A stretch of DNA of 43,107 nt. It comes from Myxococcales bacterium. Lineage in GTDB: Bacteria; Myxococcota_A; Polyangia; GCA-2747355. How positions within the stretch are numbered: position 1 is the stretch's first letter; the number at the start of each line of letters is the position of its first letter. The stretch spans positions 1 to 43,107 of the forward strand of contig JAGQIK010000074.1 of assembly GCA_020431405.1 (NCBI GenBank). The letters run 5' to 3'. The translations under genes were made by a program, and so were the position numbers. The notes under the pieces were generated by a model, which saw nothing but the letters and a program-made list of their open reading frames with translations, did no database searches and had not been told where the DNA came from. Positions 8,064-17,475 of this stretch are shown here, piece by piece.

Positions 8064-8477
8064 GTGCGGCCGCGCGCGGCGCTGCTCGCGCTGCTGCTGA
8101 TCACGGCCAGCGCGACAGAGGTGCGCGCGGACGGCGGCCTGCAGCCTTGCGAATGCGACCGCGAGTGTTGGGGCGGGCAAGGCTGCGTCGTCTCGCCCAA
8201 CGGCTGCTTTACCGAGTGCCGCCCCTTCTCCAGGCCCTCGCTGCCCTGCGCCGACGACGGCGGCTTCACGCGCGCCTTCGACCTCGGCTGCAGCAAGCCC
8301 GACACACTGCCGATCCCAGACTTCGGCGTGACCAGAGACGCCGCGGCGGACGCTAGCAGCGGCAGCAGCAGCAGCAGCGGCTGCAACGTCGCCGGCGATG
8401 TCGCGGGTCGCACGATGCTGCTGCCGCTAGGACTGTGGTTGCTCTTCATCTTCGCGCTGCGTCGCCGCCGCGCGTAG
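8064..8477 (+). CDS. Small Cys-rich protein with MYXO-CTERM-like tail
   Basis: A 137-residue secreted protein. The GTG at 8064 lies 1 nt after the stop of the barrel gene, implying translational coupling, and opens a signal peptide (RPRAALLALLLITASATEVRA). The mature part has about ten cysteines in the first 60 residues (PCECDRECWGGQGC and following), a Ser-rich linker, then GCNVAG, a hydrophobic helix and RRRRA at the very end. That tail fits the MYXO-CTERM sorting signal: a cysteine, a transmembrane helix and a basic cluster. It is likely cut and lipid-anchored at the surface. Coupling to the barrel suggests an accessory role at the same site; the function is unknown. Confidence 0.75.
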   Translation: MRPRAALLALLLITASATEVRADGGLQPCECDRECWGGQGCVVSPNGCFTECRPFSRPSLPCADDGGFTRAFDLGCSKPDTLPIPDFGVTRDAAADASSGSSSSSGCNVAGDVAGRTMLLPLGLWLLFIFALRRRRA

Positions 8478-8490
8478 CAGGCCAGAGCGC

Positions 8491-8982
8491 CTACTCGCTG
8501 CAGCAGTTGAACAGCGTCGTGCACTCGAGCGCGGCGCAGTCGAGCAGGGCGTAGCCGTTCTGGGCGCAGCCGACCTTGGGCAGGCACTTGGTGCGCACGC
8601 ACTCGAGCAGCGCGCGGTAGGCGGGCTCGTAGGGGCCGGCGCGTGGTGCGTGGTTGTTGGTGCAGCTAGTGAAGTCGGCGGCAGGCCCGCAAGCGCATCC
8701 GACGAGCACGGCCTTGAATGGCGCATAGCACAGGCCGGTGCCCTTGGGTGGGCAGCTCGGCAGCGTGTCGGGCACACTAACGTCAGGGCGGCGCATGTCT
8801 GCGGGCAGCACGTCGAGCTCGGGGCGCTTGCTGTCGCGCGAGCGATCGAGCGACGCGTCGCGTGGCACCTTCGGGCTGGGGCCGTCGCTGCCGGGGTCGA
8901 TCGCGCGCGGCGAGCAGGCGCTGGCCGCGGGCATCACGAGCAGCAGCAGGAGCCGGGCGCAGGTCAGCGAGCGCGTGCGCAT
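8491..8982 (-). CDS. Small Cys-rich lipoprotein
   Basis: A 163-residue lipoprotein of unknown function. The signal peptide (MRTRSLTCARLLLLLVMPAA) ends in ASAC, giving Cys23 as the lipidated residue. An acidic, Pro-containing linker follows, and the C-terminal half has a regular Cys pattern (CVRTKCLPKVGC, LLDCAALEC, NCC). Its ATG is 2 nt after the TGA of the BY-kinase gene, so it is the last gene of the minus-strand export operon. It is convergent with the small MYXO-CTERM gene. Position suggests a periplasmic or outer-membrane accessory to export. Confidence 0.75.
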   Translation of the reverse strand: MRTRSLTCARLLLLLVMPAASACSPRAIDPGSDGPSPKVPRDASLDRSRDSKRPELDVLPADMRRPDVSVPDTLPSCPPKGTGLCYAPFKAVLVGCACGPAADFTSCTNNHAPRAGPYEPAYRALLECVRTKCLPKVGCAQNGYALLDCAALECTTLFNCCSE

Positions 8983-8984
8983 CC

Positions 8985-10010
8985 TCAGACCTCGAGGATC
9001 GCGACGCCCTTGAGCTTGTCCTGCTGCAGCTGGCGCATGGCGCGCCGCAGCGGCTTGATGCGCGACGTCGTGGCCCACATGGCGAAGAGCACGCCGTCGG
9101 CCGTGTCCTGCAGGACGTTGGCGTCGGCGTGGCCGAGCACGGCGGGGCCGTCGAGCACGATGTAGTCGTAGCCGACTTGCTTGAGCTGCGCGATGCCGCC
9201 TTCGAGCGCCGGCGTGTCGAGCACCTTGCGGCGCTTGAACGTGCGCGGGTCGGCGGCCAGCACGTGCAGCCACGGCGAGATGGCCGTGACCTTCCACGGC
9301 TTGTCGGGCGTGACCTTGTGCTCGTCGAGCTGCTCGAGCACGCAGTGGTCGGGCAAAAAGCCGAGCACCGCCGCGAGCCGCGGGCGTCGCAAGTTCGCGT
9401 CGACGAGCAGCACGCGTGCGCGCCCGCACTCGGCCATCGCCAGCGCGAGGTTGGCGGCGCAGGTCGTCTTGCCGTCTCGCGGCTCGGCGCTCGTGATCGC
9501 CACCGTGCGGGGATGGCCGCGCTCGACGAGCTTGTAGCGCAGCATGCGAAACGCCGCCGCGCGCGCGGACTTGGGCGCCAGGTGCATCACCAGCCGGTCG
9601 TCCTTGAGCTCGGCGGCGACGTTCTTGACCTCGATGGGGACGCGCCGAGGCGCCACGGCCGGCGCGACCTGCTGCGCGACCTTGTGCGCCTCACTCGACG
9701 CGGGCTTTCTGCGCGGCGCTGCCGACGCGATCAGCGTGCGGACAGCGAAGTCTTCGGGGAGCTCGTCTAGGTTGGGGACATCGTCGAGCTGCAGGTGCTC
9801 GGGCGCCATCGCCTCCGGCGCGTGCATGCGCACGTCGTCGTAGACGGCCTGCGCTTGCGCGGTGAAGACGCCCTCGGCGATGTCGGCCGAGAAGACCTCG
9901 CTGCCGTACGGATCGCTGGCGTCGGCGGCGTCAAGCTCGCCGCCGAGCGTGCCAGCCGCGGTCTTGCGCGGCTCCTGCTCGCCGCCGCCGCCTTTGTTGC
10001 CACCAGCCAC
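8985..10010 (-). CDS. BY-kinase (CpsD/Wzc kinase-domain type)
   Basis: A 341-residue cytoplasmic tyrosine autokinase that should pair with the co-polymerase encoded 12 bp upstream and control chain polymerisation. Residues 1-140 are a poorly conserved, acidic linker. The catalytic domain carries Walker A SAEPRDGKTT at about residue 174, Walker A' VLLVDANLRRP at about residue 200 and Walker B YIVLDGP at about residue 284. It stops directly after the last strand (GVAILEV), so the C-terminal tyrosine cluster that is normally autophosphorylated is missing. The GTG at 10010 is the first start after the upstream stop and is preceded by a purine-rich GGGGCGGAAG. Confidence 0.88.
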   Translation of the reverse strand: MAGGNKGGGGEQEPRKTAAGTLGGELDAADASDPYGSEVFSADIAEGVFTAQAQAVYDDVRMHAPEAMAPEHLQLDDVPNLDELPEDFAVRTLIASAAPRRKPASSEAHKVAQQVAPAVAPRRVPIEVKNVAAELKDDRLVMHLAPKSARAAAFRMLRYKLVERGHPRTVAITSAEPRDGKTTCAANLALAMAECGRARVLLVDANLRRPRLAAVLGFLPDHCVLEQLDEHKVTPDKPWKVTAISPWLHVLAADPRTFKRRKVLDTPALEGGIAQLKQVGYDYIVLDGPAVLGHADANVLQDTADGVLFAMWATTSRIKPLRRAMRQLQQDKLKGVAILEV

Positions 10011-10022
10011 GCTTCCGCCCCG

Positions 10023-11552
10023 CTACCCCTTGGGTGCGGGCTTGGCTTTGACCCGCGCCTTGACCGCCTTTTGCACCTGACGGCGCTCCTTGCGCGAGGC
10101 CTTGGGCACCTCGATCAATACGTCGACCATCTTGAGGCGCTCCAGATCGAGCCGGTCGTAGACGCGGTCGTCGACGAAGCCGAGGGCCAGCATCAACAGG
10201 CCGCCGATGACGATCGCAACGCCGACGCCGCCGATGACGATCACGCCGCGGCCCGCGCCCGATGGCCGGGTCGGCAGATAGGCCGGGTCGATGATCGACA
10301 GCTGCGTGCCCTTCTGCGCGCTGCCGCTCGACGTCTTGAGGATCGCCTTGAACTCGCGCTGCTCGAGCTTGATCGCGCGCTCGCGCGAGTCTTTGACCTC
10401 GCGATTGAGTCGCTGCCACTTGGTCTCGAGCGCGACGATGCGGCTGGCGCTGCTGAGCTTGGGCTGCTTCTTCTTGTTGCGCTTGTACTCGGCGATCTGC
10501 TTGATCAGGCTCGCCAGCTCGGTGCGCATACGCGCCTTGTCGCCCGAGGCGACCTTGACCGGCGCTCGCGCACGCTGCTTGGCGCGCACGTCGCGCATCA
10601 CGCGCGCCAGACGCGCCCTGGCCAGCCCGTAGCGCGCCTTGGCGGCCACGAGGTCGGGGTGGGCGCCGGTGAACTCGCGCCGCTTGGCGTCGTAGTTGGC
10701 GCGCGCCTCGCGAAGCTCGGTCTCGGCAGACTCCTTCTCACGCGCCAGCCGCGGATCGAGCGGCGTGCGCACGGGGACCGGCTTGTTCGCCAGCAGCGCG
10801 CGATAGCGCTGCGCCTGGCGCTCGAGCGCGCGCAGCGTGGGGTCGCCCTTCTTCTCGAGCATCTGCGTCGCGCGGATGGCGATACCGGCCGCCTTGGCGT
10901 CGACCTGCGCGAACGTCGGGTTCTGGCGGATGAACTCGGCCAGCTCCTTTTCCTTCTTGCTCAGTTGGTCCTGCACGCGCTTGCGCTCGGCGGCGATGAA
11001 GTCGAGCGTGGCCTGGCTCTGTTCGCGCCTGAGCGCCGCGTCCTGCGAGATCAGCGACGCCGCAAGATCCTTGGTCACCGCGTAGGCGAGGTCAGCCGTC
11101 GAGGCCTTGAAGTCGATGTGGTAGGTGTCGCCGCGGCCGATGCGGAAGCCGATCTTCTTGCGCATCTGATCGACCGCCTGCACCCACTGCTTCTTCGAGG
11201 TCATCTTGGGATAGAGCTTGTGCTTCTTGATGATCTCGCGCAGCTGCGGGCGCGCCAGCAGGAGCTCCTGCAAGCGCGCGCCGATCTCCTTGGCGCTGGT
11301 CTTGTTGGTGCCAGCGGCCACGTTGGTGACGACGGATTCGTCGATGGCTTGGCGGTAGAGGATCGTGACCTCGGACTTGAATATCCTCGGTCGGGTCAGC
11401 GCCAGCGCTACCGACAGACCACCGCCGACGATCACGATCAGCATCGCCTTGCCGAAGTGGCGAAAGGATCGACGGATCAGGGAAAGCACTCGGTGGAGCT
11501 GATCTCCACCGGTGAGCATCTCGGGGGCTTGTTGTGGATTGTTGGGCGTCAT
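10023..11552 (-). CDS. Polysaccharide co-polymerase, Wzz/GumC type
   Basis: A 509-residue inner-membrane protein of the polysaccharide co-polymerase family that sets chain length and forms the periplasmic bridge to the OPX protein. It has one membrane segment at about residues 36-55 (AMLIVIVGGGLSVALAL), a periplasmic Wzz domain, a long helical region rich in Arg, Lys, Glu and Ala (about 150-420) and a second membrane segment at about 434-459. The tail after it is basic and short, so the kinase is a separate protein (at 8985-10010). The ATG at 11552 is chosen over a GTG 45 nt upstream because a TATCAT box lies 10 nt before it. Third from last in the operon. Confidence 0.88.
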   Translation of the reverse strand: MTPNNPQQAPEMLTGGDQLHRVLSLIRRSFRHFGKAMLIVIVGGGLSVALALTRPRIFKSEVTILYRQAIDESVVTNVAAGTNKTSAKEIGARLQELLLARPQLREIIKKHKLYPKMTSKKQWVQAVDQMRKKIGFRIGRGDTYHIDFKASTADLAYAVTKDLAASLISQDAALRREQSQATLDFIAAERKRVQDQLSKKEKELAEFIRQNPTFAQVDAKAAGIAIRATQMLEKKGDPTLRALERQAQRYRALLANKPVPVRTPLDPRLAREKESAETELREARANYDAKRREFTGAHPDLVAAKARYGLARARLARVMRDVRAKQRARAPVKVASGDKARMRTELASLIKQIAEYKRNKKKQPKLSSASRIVALETKWQRLNREVKDSRERAIKLEQREFKAILKTSSGSAQKGTQLSIIDPAYLPTRPSGAGRGVIVIGGVGVAIVIGGLLMLALGFVDDRVYDRLDLERLKMVDVLIEVPKASRKERRQVQKAVKARVKAKPAPKG

Positions 11553-11562
11553 GGTGCCGCTG

Positions 11563-11568
11563 ATGATA
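11563..11568 (-). promoter_or_regulatory. -10-like TATCAT, 10 nt before the ATG at 11552
   Basis: On the minus strand GCTATCAT is followed by 10 nt and the ATG. It could be an internal promoter for co-polymerase, kinase and lipoprotein. No Shine-Dalgarno is seen. Confidence 0.4.
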
Positions 11569-11622
11569 GCAGCATCCGAGGGTCGCAGCCCAGCCACTGA
11601 AAGCGGCCGAAGCGCAGGAAAC

Positions 11623-12765
<1,143 letters not shown>

Positions 12766-12801
12766 AGCCCGATCCTCTCGTCAGAGTTGATGGCGATAGG
12801 G

Positions 12802-12815
12802 GGCGCGAAGGCGCC
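12802..12815 (-). other. Small GC-rich hairpin between decarboxylase and deacetylase-like genes
   Basis: GGCGC (12802-12806) pairs with GCGCC (12811-12815) around a four-base loop in the 62-bp gap. Too weak to call a terminator. Confidence 0.25.
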
Positions 12816-12827
12816 TAGCTAAAAGGC

Positions 12828-14066
12828 TTACGTGAAGAACGTGCCGGGCCGGCGCGGTCGCGCGATCTGCCGCTCGCCCTTGTAGTGCACCACCTCGGGC
12901 GGCGTGTCGTGGCCGAGGAACAACAGCGGGCTGGCGCTGTAGCTGTAGGCGCCGCAGTTGTTGAAGCAGATCAGGTCGCCGATCTCGGCGGCGGGCATCT
13001 CGATGTTGCGCGCCATGGAGTCGAGCGGCGTGCAGAGCGGCCCCACGACCTCGCACTTGCTCGCCGCGGCGTCGCTGTGGCTGAGGTTGAGCACCGGGTA
13101 GTTCTTCTTGACCAGCTGGCCGAAGTTGCCGGTGGCGGCGAAGCAGTGGTTCATGCCGCCGTCCATGATCACGAAGCGTTTGCCGCGTGTCTCCTTGATG
13201 TCGAGCACGCGCGTGACGTAGACGCCGAAGAAACCGATCATGTAGCGGCCGAGCTCGAAGAAGAACTGCGTGTCCTTGCAGCGCGGCTCATCGGCGACAA
13301 ATGCCTCGATGGTGGCGCCCGCCTCTTTGGACAGCGAGTCGACGTCCATCGCCTCCTGGCCGGGGAAGTAGGGCACGCCGAAGCCGCCGCCGAGGTTGAT
13401 GATCTCGGGCTTGATATCGTGCTCGCGGGCGATGCGCGCGCTGATGCTCAGCGTCTGCTTGAGGTTCTCGATGATCGAGGGCTGGTCGAGGCACTGCGTG
13501 CCCGAGAACACGTGGATGCCCTTGAGCTCGATCTCAGCGGCGTTCTTGGCGAGCTCCACCGTCGGATCGACATCTTCCTCGGGTACGCCGAACTGCGACG
13601 GGCGACCACCCATCTTCATGTTGAAGGCGTTGGGGATCGACAGCGGGTTGATGCGGATCGTGACGTTGATCCGCTTGCCCATCTCTTTGCAGATCGCGAT
13701 CAGCCGCGTGAGCTCGTTGTGCGACTCGATGCTGAGCAGGTGGATGTCGTTTTCCACCGCGCGGCGAAGCTCGTTGTCGGACTTGCCCGGGCCCGCGAAG
13801 CTCATCTGCTGCGGCGTGTAGCCCACGGCCGTCGCCAGATCGAGCTCGCCGATCGACGAGATATCGATGCCCGGCACGTGGTCTTTGAAGATCGACATCA
13901 CGCGCGGGTTGTTGTTGGCCTTGATGCAGTAATAGACGCCGACCTGCGAGGGCAGGTGCTTGGTGATCGCGTTGTAGTGCGCGACCGCCTGATCCATGTC
14001 GTAGAGATAAAACGGCGTGCCGTATTCGGCGGCCAGCTTGTCGAAATCAAACTTGGAGGTGTCCAT
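12828..14066 (-). CDS. PLP-dependent fold-III decarboxylase (ornithine/DAP decarboxylase family)
   Basis: A 412-residue cytoplasmic enzyme predicted to decarboxylate a basic or diamino acid with pyridoxal phosphate. Visible features are the Schiff-base lysine in YYCIKANNNP (K49), HVFSGTQ, the phosphate-binding GGGFGVPYF, ELGRYMIG, DGGMNHCFAATG and the active-site cysteine in VVGPLCTPLD. Fold-III decarboxylases also occur in exosortase-A-associated EPS loci together with an AMP-forming ligase and an ACP, both of which are encoded at 21.7-23.6 kb here; the substrate is not known there either. The ATG at 14066 has a TACGCT box 6 nt upstream and a hairpin behind it, so this gene probably has its own start of transcription. 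Confidence 0.88.
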   Translation of the reverse strand: MDTSKFDFDKLAAEYGTPFYLYDMDQAVAHYNAITKHLPSQVGVYYCIKANNNPRVMSIFKDHVPGIDISSIGELDLATAVGYTPQQMSFAGPGKSDNELRRAVENDIHLLSIESHNELTRLIAICKEMGKRINVTIRINPLSIPNAFNMKMGGRPSQFGVPEEDVDPTVELAKNAAEIELKGIHVFSGTQCLDQPSIIENLKQTLSISARIAREHDIKPEIINLGGGFGVPYFPGQEAMDVDSLSKEAGATIEAFVADEPRCKDTQFFFELGRYMIGFFGVYVTRVLDIKETRGKRFVIMDGGMNHCFAATGNFGQLVKKNYPVLNLSHSDAAASKCEVVGPLCTPLDSMARNIEMPAAEIGDLICFNNCGAYSYSASPLLFLGHDTPPEVVHYKGERQIARPRRPGTFFT

Positions 14067-14072
14067 CGGGCT

Positions 14073-14078
14073 AGCGTA
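14073..14078 (-). promoter_or_regulatory. -10-like TACGCT, 6 nt before the ATG at 14066
   Basis: On the minus strand TACGCT is followed by exactly 6 nt and the ATG, the same geometry as at both SGNH-like genes. A transcript would start at or next to the A of the ATG. Confidence 0.4.
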
Positions 14079-14088
14079 GCACGATGGC

Positions 14089-14107
14089 GGGCGGGTGTGA
14101 CCCGCCC
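14089..14107 (-). terminator. Perfect hairpin between glycosyltransferase and decarboxylase genes
   Basis: gggcgggt (14089-14096) and acccgccc (14100-14107) pair fully around GTG. It sits just after the glycosyltransferase stop and just before the TACGCT box, so it may separate two transcripts. No T-tract. Confidence 0.45.
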
Positions 14108-14119
14108 ACAGCTGCGCGC

Positions 14120-15118
14120 CTAGTACCCCTGCAGGTACTCTACGGTGGCTTTGGCGATGTTGTGGCGCAGCTGGTCGGTGCCGCCGAGCGACATGGCGTA
14201 TTGATAGCCATTTTCGGCGATGCGGTTGCGATACTCGTCGTCGGTCCAGGCGCGCGTGATCGCGTTCTTGAGCGCATCGACGTCGCCTGGCGGCACGATG
14301 ATGGCGTGCTTGTCGTTCTCGAGGATGCCGTCGACGGCCGGACAGTTGCTGATGATCACGCACTTCTTGAGCGCCATCGCCACCAGGTAGGCGCTGACGC
14401 CGGCCGGCGAGACGACGCCCTTCTTGACCGGCATGACGACCATCTTGGCGTCGGCGATGGTGCGGTTCCACGACTCGTTGGTGCCGTCGTCGTGGATCAG
14501 CTGCACGTGCGGCGGCAGCGTGTGGCCCGCGAAGTCGCTGCCGTGCTGGCGCTGCTCGTCAAGCTTGGGCGCGGTGATGCGCGTCGGGAAGCCCGCCGCC
14601 GAGACAGCGCGCGTGAACGTGTCGTAGTCACGGTGCGAGCGGCCGCCGGCCCAGATGTAGTCGCCGTCGATCTTGGCCATCGCCGAGAGCTTGTCGAAGT
14701 CGTTGACCTTGAACGGGATGTAGCGGCACTTCTCGGGCGGGATGCCGTAGTAGCGCTTGATGCCCGAGGTGTCCTTCATGAACAGCAGCAGCAGATCGGC
14801 CTGCTTGAGCAGCTGGCGATAGAGCTGCGCCTTGGCCTTCTGCATGAAGGTGTGCGGCGGCGGCAGGATCAAGTCCACCAGCACCAGCTTGGCCTTGTTG
14901 AAGGGCATCACCGCGCGCAGCGCACACAGCGTGCGCAGCTGCGAGTAGGGCGGCATGTCGAGCACGACCGCGTCGTACTTGTACGACGACAGCTGCAGCT
15001 GGACGCCGAGCGTCGGCGGGCTGGCCGGCAACGCCGAGAACGTGTGCTCGATGTGGGCGCCGTTGCCGAGGTCTGCCGGCAGCGTTTCGATATTGGAGAT
15101 GATGCGGTAGGTCGTCAC
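14120..15118 (-). CDS. Glycosyltransferase, GT-B fold (GT4-like)
   Basis: A 332-residue cytoplasmic glycosyltransferase, the second of only two in the window. The N-terminal half is diverged. The C-terminal donor domain shows IWAGGRSHRDYDTFTRAV near residue 176, MVVMPVKKGVVSPAGVSAYL near 247, with the Glu of the usual EX7E replaced, and VPPGDVDALKNAI near 294, which is typical of GT4 C-termini. The start is GTG at 15118 (GTGACG), 29 nt after the acyltransferase stop with a purine-rich GTGGAG close by. It is part of the minus-strand operon headed by the flippase. Donor and acceptor cannot be told. Confidence 0.8.
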   Translation of the reverse strand: MTTYRIISNIETLPADLGNGAHIEHTFSALPASPPTLGVQLQLSSYKYDAVVLDMPPYSQLRTLCALRAVMPFNKAKLVLVDLILPPPHTFMQKAKAQLYRQLLKQADLLLLFMKDTSGIKRYYGIPPEKCRYIPFKVNDFDKLSAMAKIDGDYIWAGGRSHRDYDTFTRAVSAAGFPTRITAPKLDEQRQHGSDFAGHTLPPHVQLIHDDGTNESWNRTIADAKMVVMPVKKGVVSPAGVSAYLVAMALKKCVIISNCPAVDGILENDKHAIIVPPGDVDALKNAITRAWTDDEYRNRIAENGYQYAMSLGGTDQLRHNIAKATVEYLQGY

Positions 15119-15147
15119 GGCTCCACGCCTCTCGTCGTCTCGTCGCC

Positions 15148-15882
15148 TTACTTCGCGGCTTCGGCCTTGGCGGCAGGGGCTGGCTCTTCGTCGCGCTTCA
15201 TGCGTTTTACGACGCGCGCTGGGTTGCCCATCACCACCGAGTCAGGTGGGATGTTGGAGCGAACCACCGAGCCGGCGCCGATCACCGAGCGCGCGCCGAT
15301 GCGCACGCCCTTGAGGATCACGCAGCTCTGCGCGATCTGCACCTGATCTTCGATGATCACCGGCGCGATGTCGTCCTCGCTGGCGGGCACCTCCCAGATC
15401 GGGCGATCGGGATCGTAGTTGCTGTGACCTTCGGTGTCGGTGATGAAGGTCGGGCCGCCGATGGCGACCAGGTTGCCGATCTCGACGCGCTGGCCGAGGC
15501 CGATCGCGATCTCGTGGCCGAAGAACACGCCGTTGCCGATCTTGAGCGTCGGCGGCGTGCCGTGCCCCGAGGGCATCACCACGAACGTGCCGCCAAAGCG
15601 GATGTCGTTGCCCAGCTCGATGTTGCAGGGGCCGGTGATGTACGGCAGCCGCTCGGCGACGATGTTGGTGCCGTGCGACGCGCACTGCGAGAGGAACATC
15701 GGCGTGGCGAACAGCGAGCGGCGACCCCACTCGAAGAACTCGCGCGCGAACCAGTTGAACTGGTAGAGGCTCGAGAAGAGCCAGCGGTTGCTCGCCGTCG
15801 GCTCGATGGTGTTGAAGACGAAGCGCTTGGCCAGCGGCCGCGCCACCTTGTACAGGCTATTGAACAGCTTTCCTTCGGCCAT
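15148..15882 (-). CDS. Hexapeptide-repeat acyltransferase (WbbJ/maltose acetyltransferase type)
   Basis: A 244-residue left-handed beta-helix acyltransferase likely to O-acetylate a sugar of the repeat unit with acetyl-CoA. The hexapeptide rungs run from about residue 75 to 215 (ELGNDIRFGG, LKIGNGVFFGHEIAIG, VIIEDQVQIAQSCVILKGV, ARSVIGAGSVV). The C-terminal end of the domain, VVMGNPARVVKRM, is the standard closing motif of this family. An unusual Ala/Glu/Pro tail follows. AGGA lies 5-8 nt before the ATG. It is 42 bp after the beta-helix gene in the same operon. Transfer of another acyl group, for instance from the ACP at 21686, is possible but there is no direct evidence. Confidence 0.85.
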   Translation of the reverse strand: MAEGKLFNSLYKVARPLAKRFVFNTIEPTASNRWLFSSLYQFNWFAREFFEWGRRSLFATPMFLSQCASHGTNIVAERLPYITGPCNIELGNDIRFGGTFVVMPSGHGTPPTLKIGNGVFFGHEIAIGLGQRVEIGNLVAIGGPTFITDTEGHSNYDPDRPIWEVPASEDDIAPVIIEDQVQIAQSCVILKGVRIGARSVIGAGSVVRSNIPPDSVVMGNPARVVKRMKRDEEPAPAAKAEAAK

Positions 15883-15924
15883 GTGTCCTCGTGTATCGGT
15901 GTGAGCTCACCGTGTCAATCGCCG

Positions 15925-17472
15925 TCACTTCGAGCGGCTCGCTTGTGCTGTACCGCCGTACACACCCATGTTGATGCGGTCGCCGTTGGGCGCGGTCTCC
16001 TCGGCGACGGGCGCCTTGGGATCGCCGCTGTCGATCGCGGGGCTGTGCTGCGCGTCTTTGACCCAGCTCTTGGCCTTGCCGTCCCAGCGTCCGCCCGTCG
16101 ACTTGAGGTGAAAGTCGCCGCCCGCCGCGTTGGCGAACATCGGGTCGACGAACAGCACACCCTCGCCGTAGTAGCGCTTCTGTTTGCCCTTGAGCTGCTC
16201 TTTGACGATGCTGTGCGTGACCTTGATCTTCGACGTCTTGTCGACCTCGAAGTCATCGCCGTCGTTGCCCCAGATGATGCTGCTCTTGATGACGGCTTCG
16301 GACTTGTGCTCGACGTAGACCGCCGCCTTGAAGCCCGTCTTGCAGGGGTGGTTGACGATGGTGCTGTTCATCACGAGCACCGTGGAGCCGGTGCCGTCGT
16401 CGGCGCCGTCGACGTAGAGCCCGCTGCCGCCGTCGCGCGCGCACTTGTTGGCGTAGATCAGCTCGTTGGCCATCGTCACGCGCGCGCCGTCGTCGATGAA
16501 CGTGCCCGAGCCGGCGCCGGTGGCGTGGTTGGCGGTGATGATGTTGCCGCGCATCGACGCCACGGTGCCCTTGTTGTAGACGAGGATGCCGCCGCCCCAG
16601 GCGCCTTCTTTCCACTGCACCTGGTTGCGCGCGATGTAGTTGCCGACGATCTCGATCGCCGGGCCCTCGACGTAGATGCCGCCGCCGTGATCGCCCACCG
16701 CGACGTTGCCGGTGACGACGTTGGCCTCGATGCGCACTTTGCCGCCGCTGGCCGCCAGCGCGCCGCGCCCTGACTTGTTGTCGCGCACGATGTTGAGCTT
16801 CACCGTCGCCTGGCACTTGTCGACGTAGATGCCGCCGCCAGCGCTCTCCTTGTTGTTGTGACCGGTGAAGATGTCGTTCTTCTCGACGACGTTGTGGCTG
16901 ATGGTGATCGTCGTCTGGCGCGCGTAGATGCCGCCGCCGAGGATGTAGTACTTCTTGTTGAGCTCGTTGCCGGTGCCCTTGGTGATCACGAAGCCGTCGA
17001 CGGCGCTGGTCTTGGCCTCGAGGAACGCCAGCGCAGCCTCGCCGCGCACGCCTTCGATGCGCGTGACGTTGGCTGCGGCGTCGCGGCTCTTGAAGTCATC
17101 CGAGAAGCCGCCGCGCAGCACGACGCCCTTCTCTTTGACGACGACGTTCTCTTTGTAGGTGCCGCCGGCGACCTGGATCGTCGCGCCGTCGGCGGCCGCG
17201 GCGACGGCAGCGCCGATGGTCTTGTGCTTGGCGCCGCCGCCGACGCACAGCACGCTGCCGCCGCAGGGCGCGACGGCGGTGTCGGCGCTCTTGAGGCCGG
17301 CGTTGGCGCCCGGCGACGACGGCGGCACCCAACCCTCGGCGCGCGGGGGCGTGGTCTTGTTGCGGACGGGCCGCTTCTGGTTCTTGGGCGGCTTCTTGAC
17401 CGTCTCGTTGCACGCGGTGCAGGCGAGCAGCGGGAGGACGAGCAGCAGCGTTGCGTGTCGGATGTTGAACAT
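15925..17472 (-). CDS. Right-handed parallel beta-helix lipoprotein
   Basis: A 515-residue secreted lipoprotein. The signal peptide MFNIRHATLLLVLPLLACTAC ends in a lipobox with Cys21; a Pro/Lys linker follows. PCGGSVLCVGGG and DGATIQVAGGTYKENVVV mark the start of a right-handed beta-helix of the kind found in polysaccharide lyases and pectinases, with repeated G-N-x-V/I rungs to about residue 440. It ends with an IDSGDPKAP / NMGVYGGTAQASRS block shared with the proteins at 35810 and 37423. No catalytic residues can be assigned; binding or cleaving the secreted polymer is plausible. It begins 3 nt after the DUF4091 gene stop inside the export operon. Confidence 0.85.
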   Translation of the reverse strand: MFNIRHATLLLVLPLLACTACNETVKKPPKNQKRPVRNKTTPPRAEGWVPPSSPGANAGLKSADTAVAPCGGSVLCVGGGAKHKTIGAAVAAAADGATIQVAGGTYKENVVVKEKGVVLRGGFSDDFKSRDAAANVTRIEGVRGEAALAFLEAKTSAVDGFVITKGTGNELNKKYYILGGGIYARQTTITISHNVVEKNDIFTGHNNKESAGGGIYVDKCQATVKLNIVRDNKSGRGALAASGGKVRIEANVVTGNVAVGDHGGGIYVEGPAIEIVGNYIARNQVQWKEGAWGGGILVYNKGTVASMRGNIITANHATGAGSGTFIDDGARVTMANELIYANKCARDGGSGLYVDGADDGTGSTVLVMNSTIVNHPCKTGFKAAVYVEHKSEAVIKSSIIWGNDGDDFEVDKTSKIKVTHSIVKEQLKGKQKRYYGEGVLFVDPMFANAAGGDFHLKSTGGRWDGKAKSWVKDAQHSPAIDSGDPKAPVAEETAPNGDRINMGVYGGTAQASRSK

Positions 17473-17475
17473 TCG

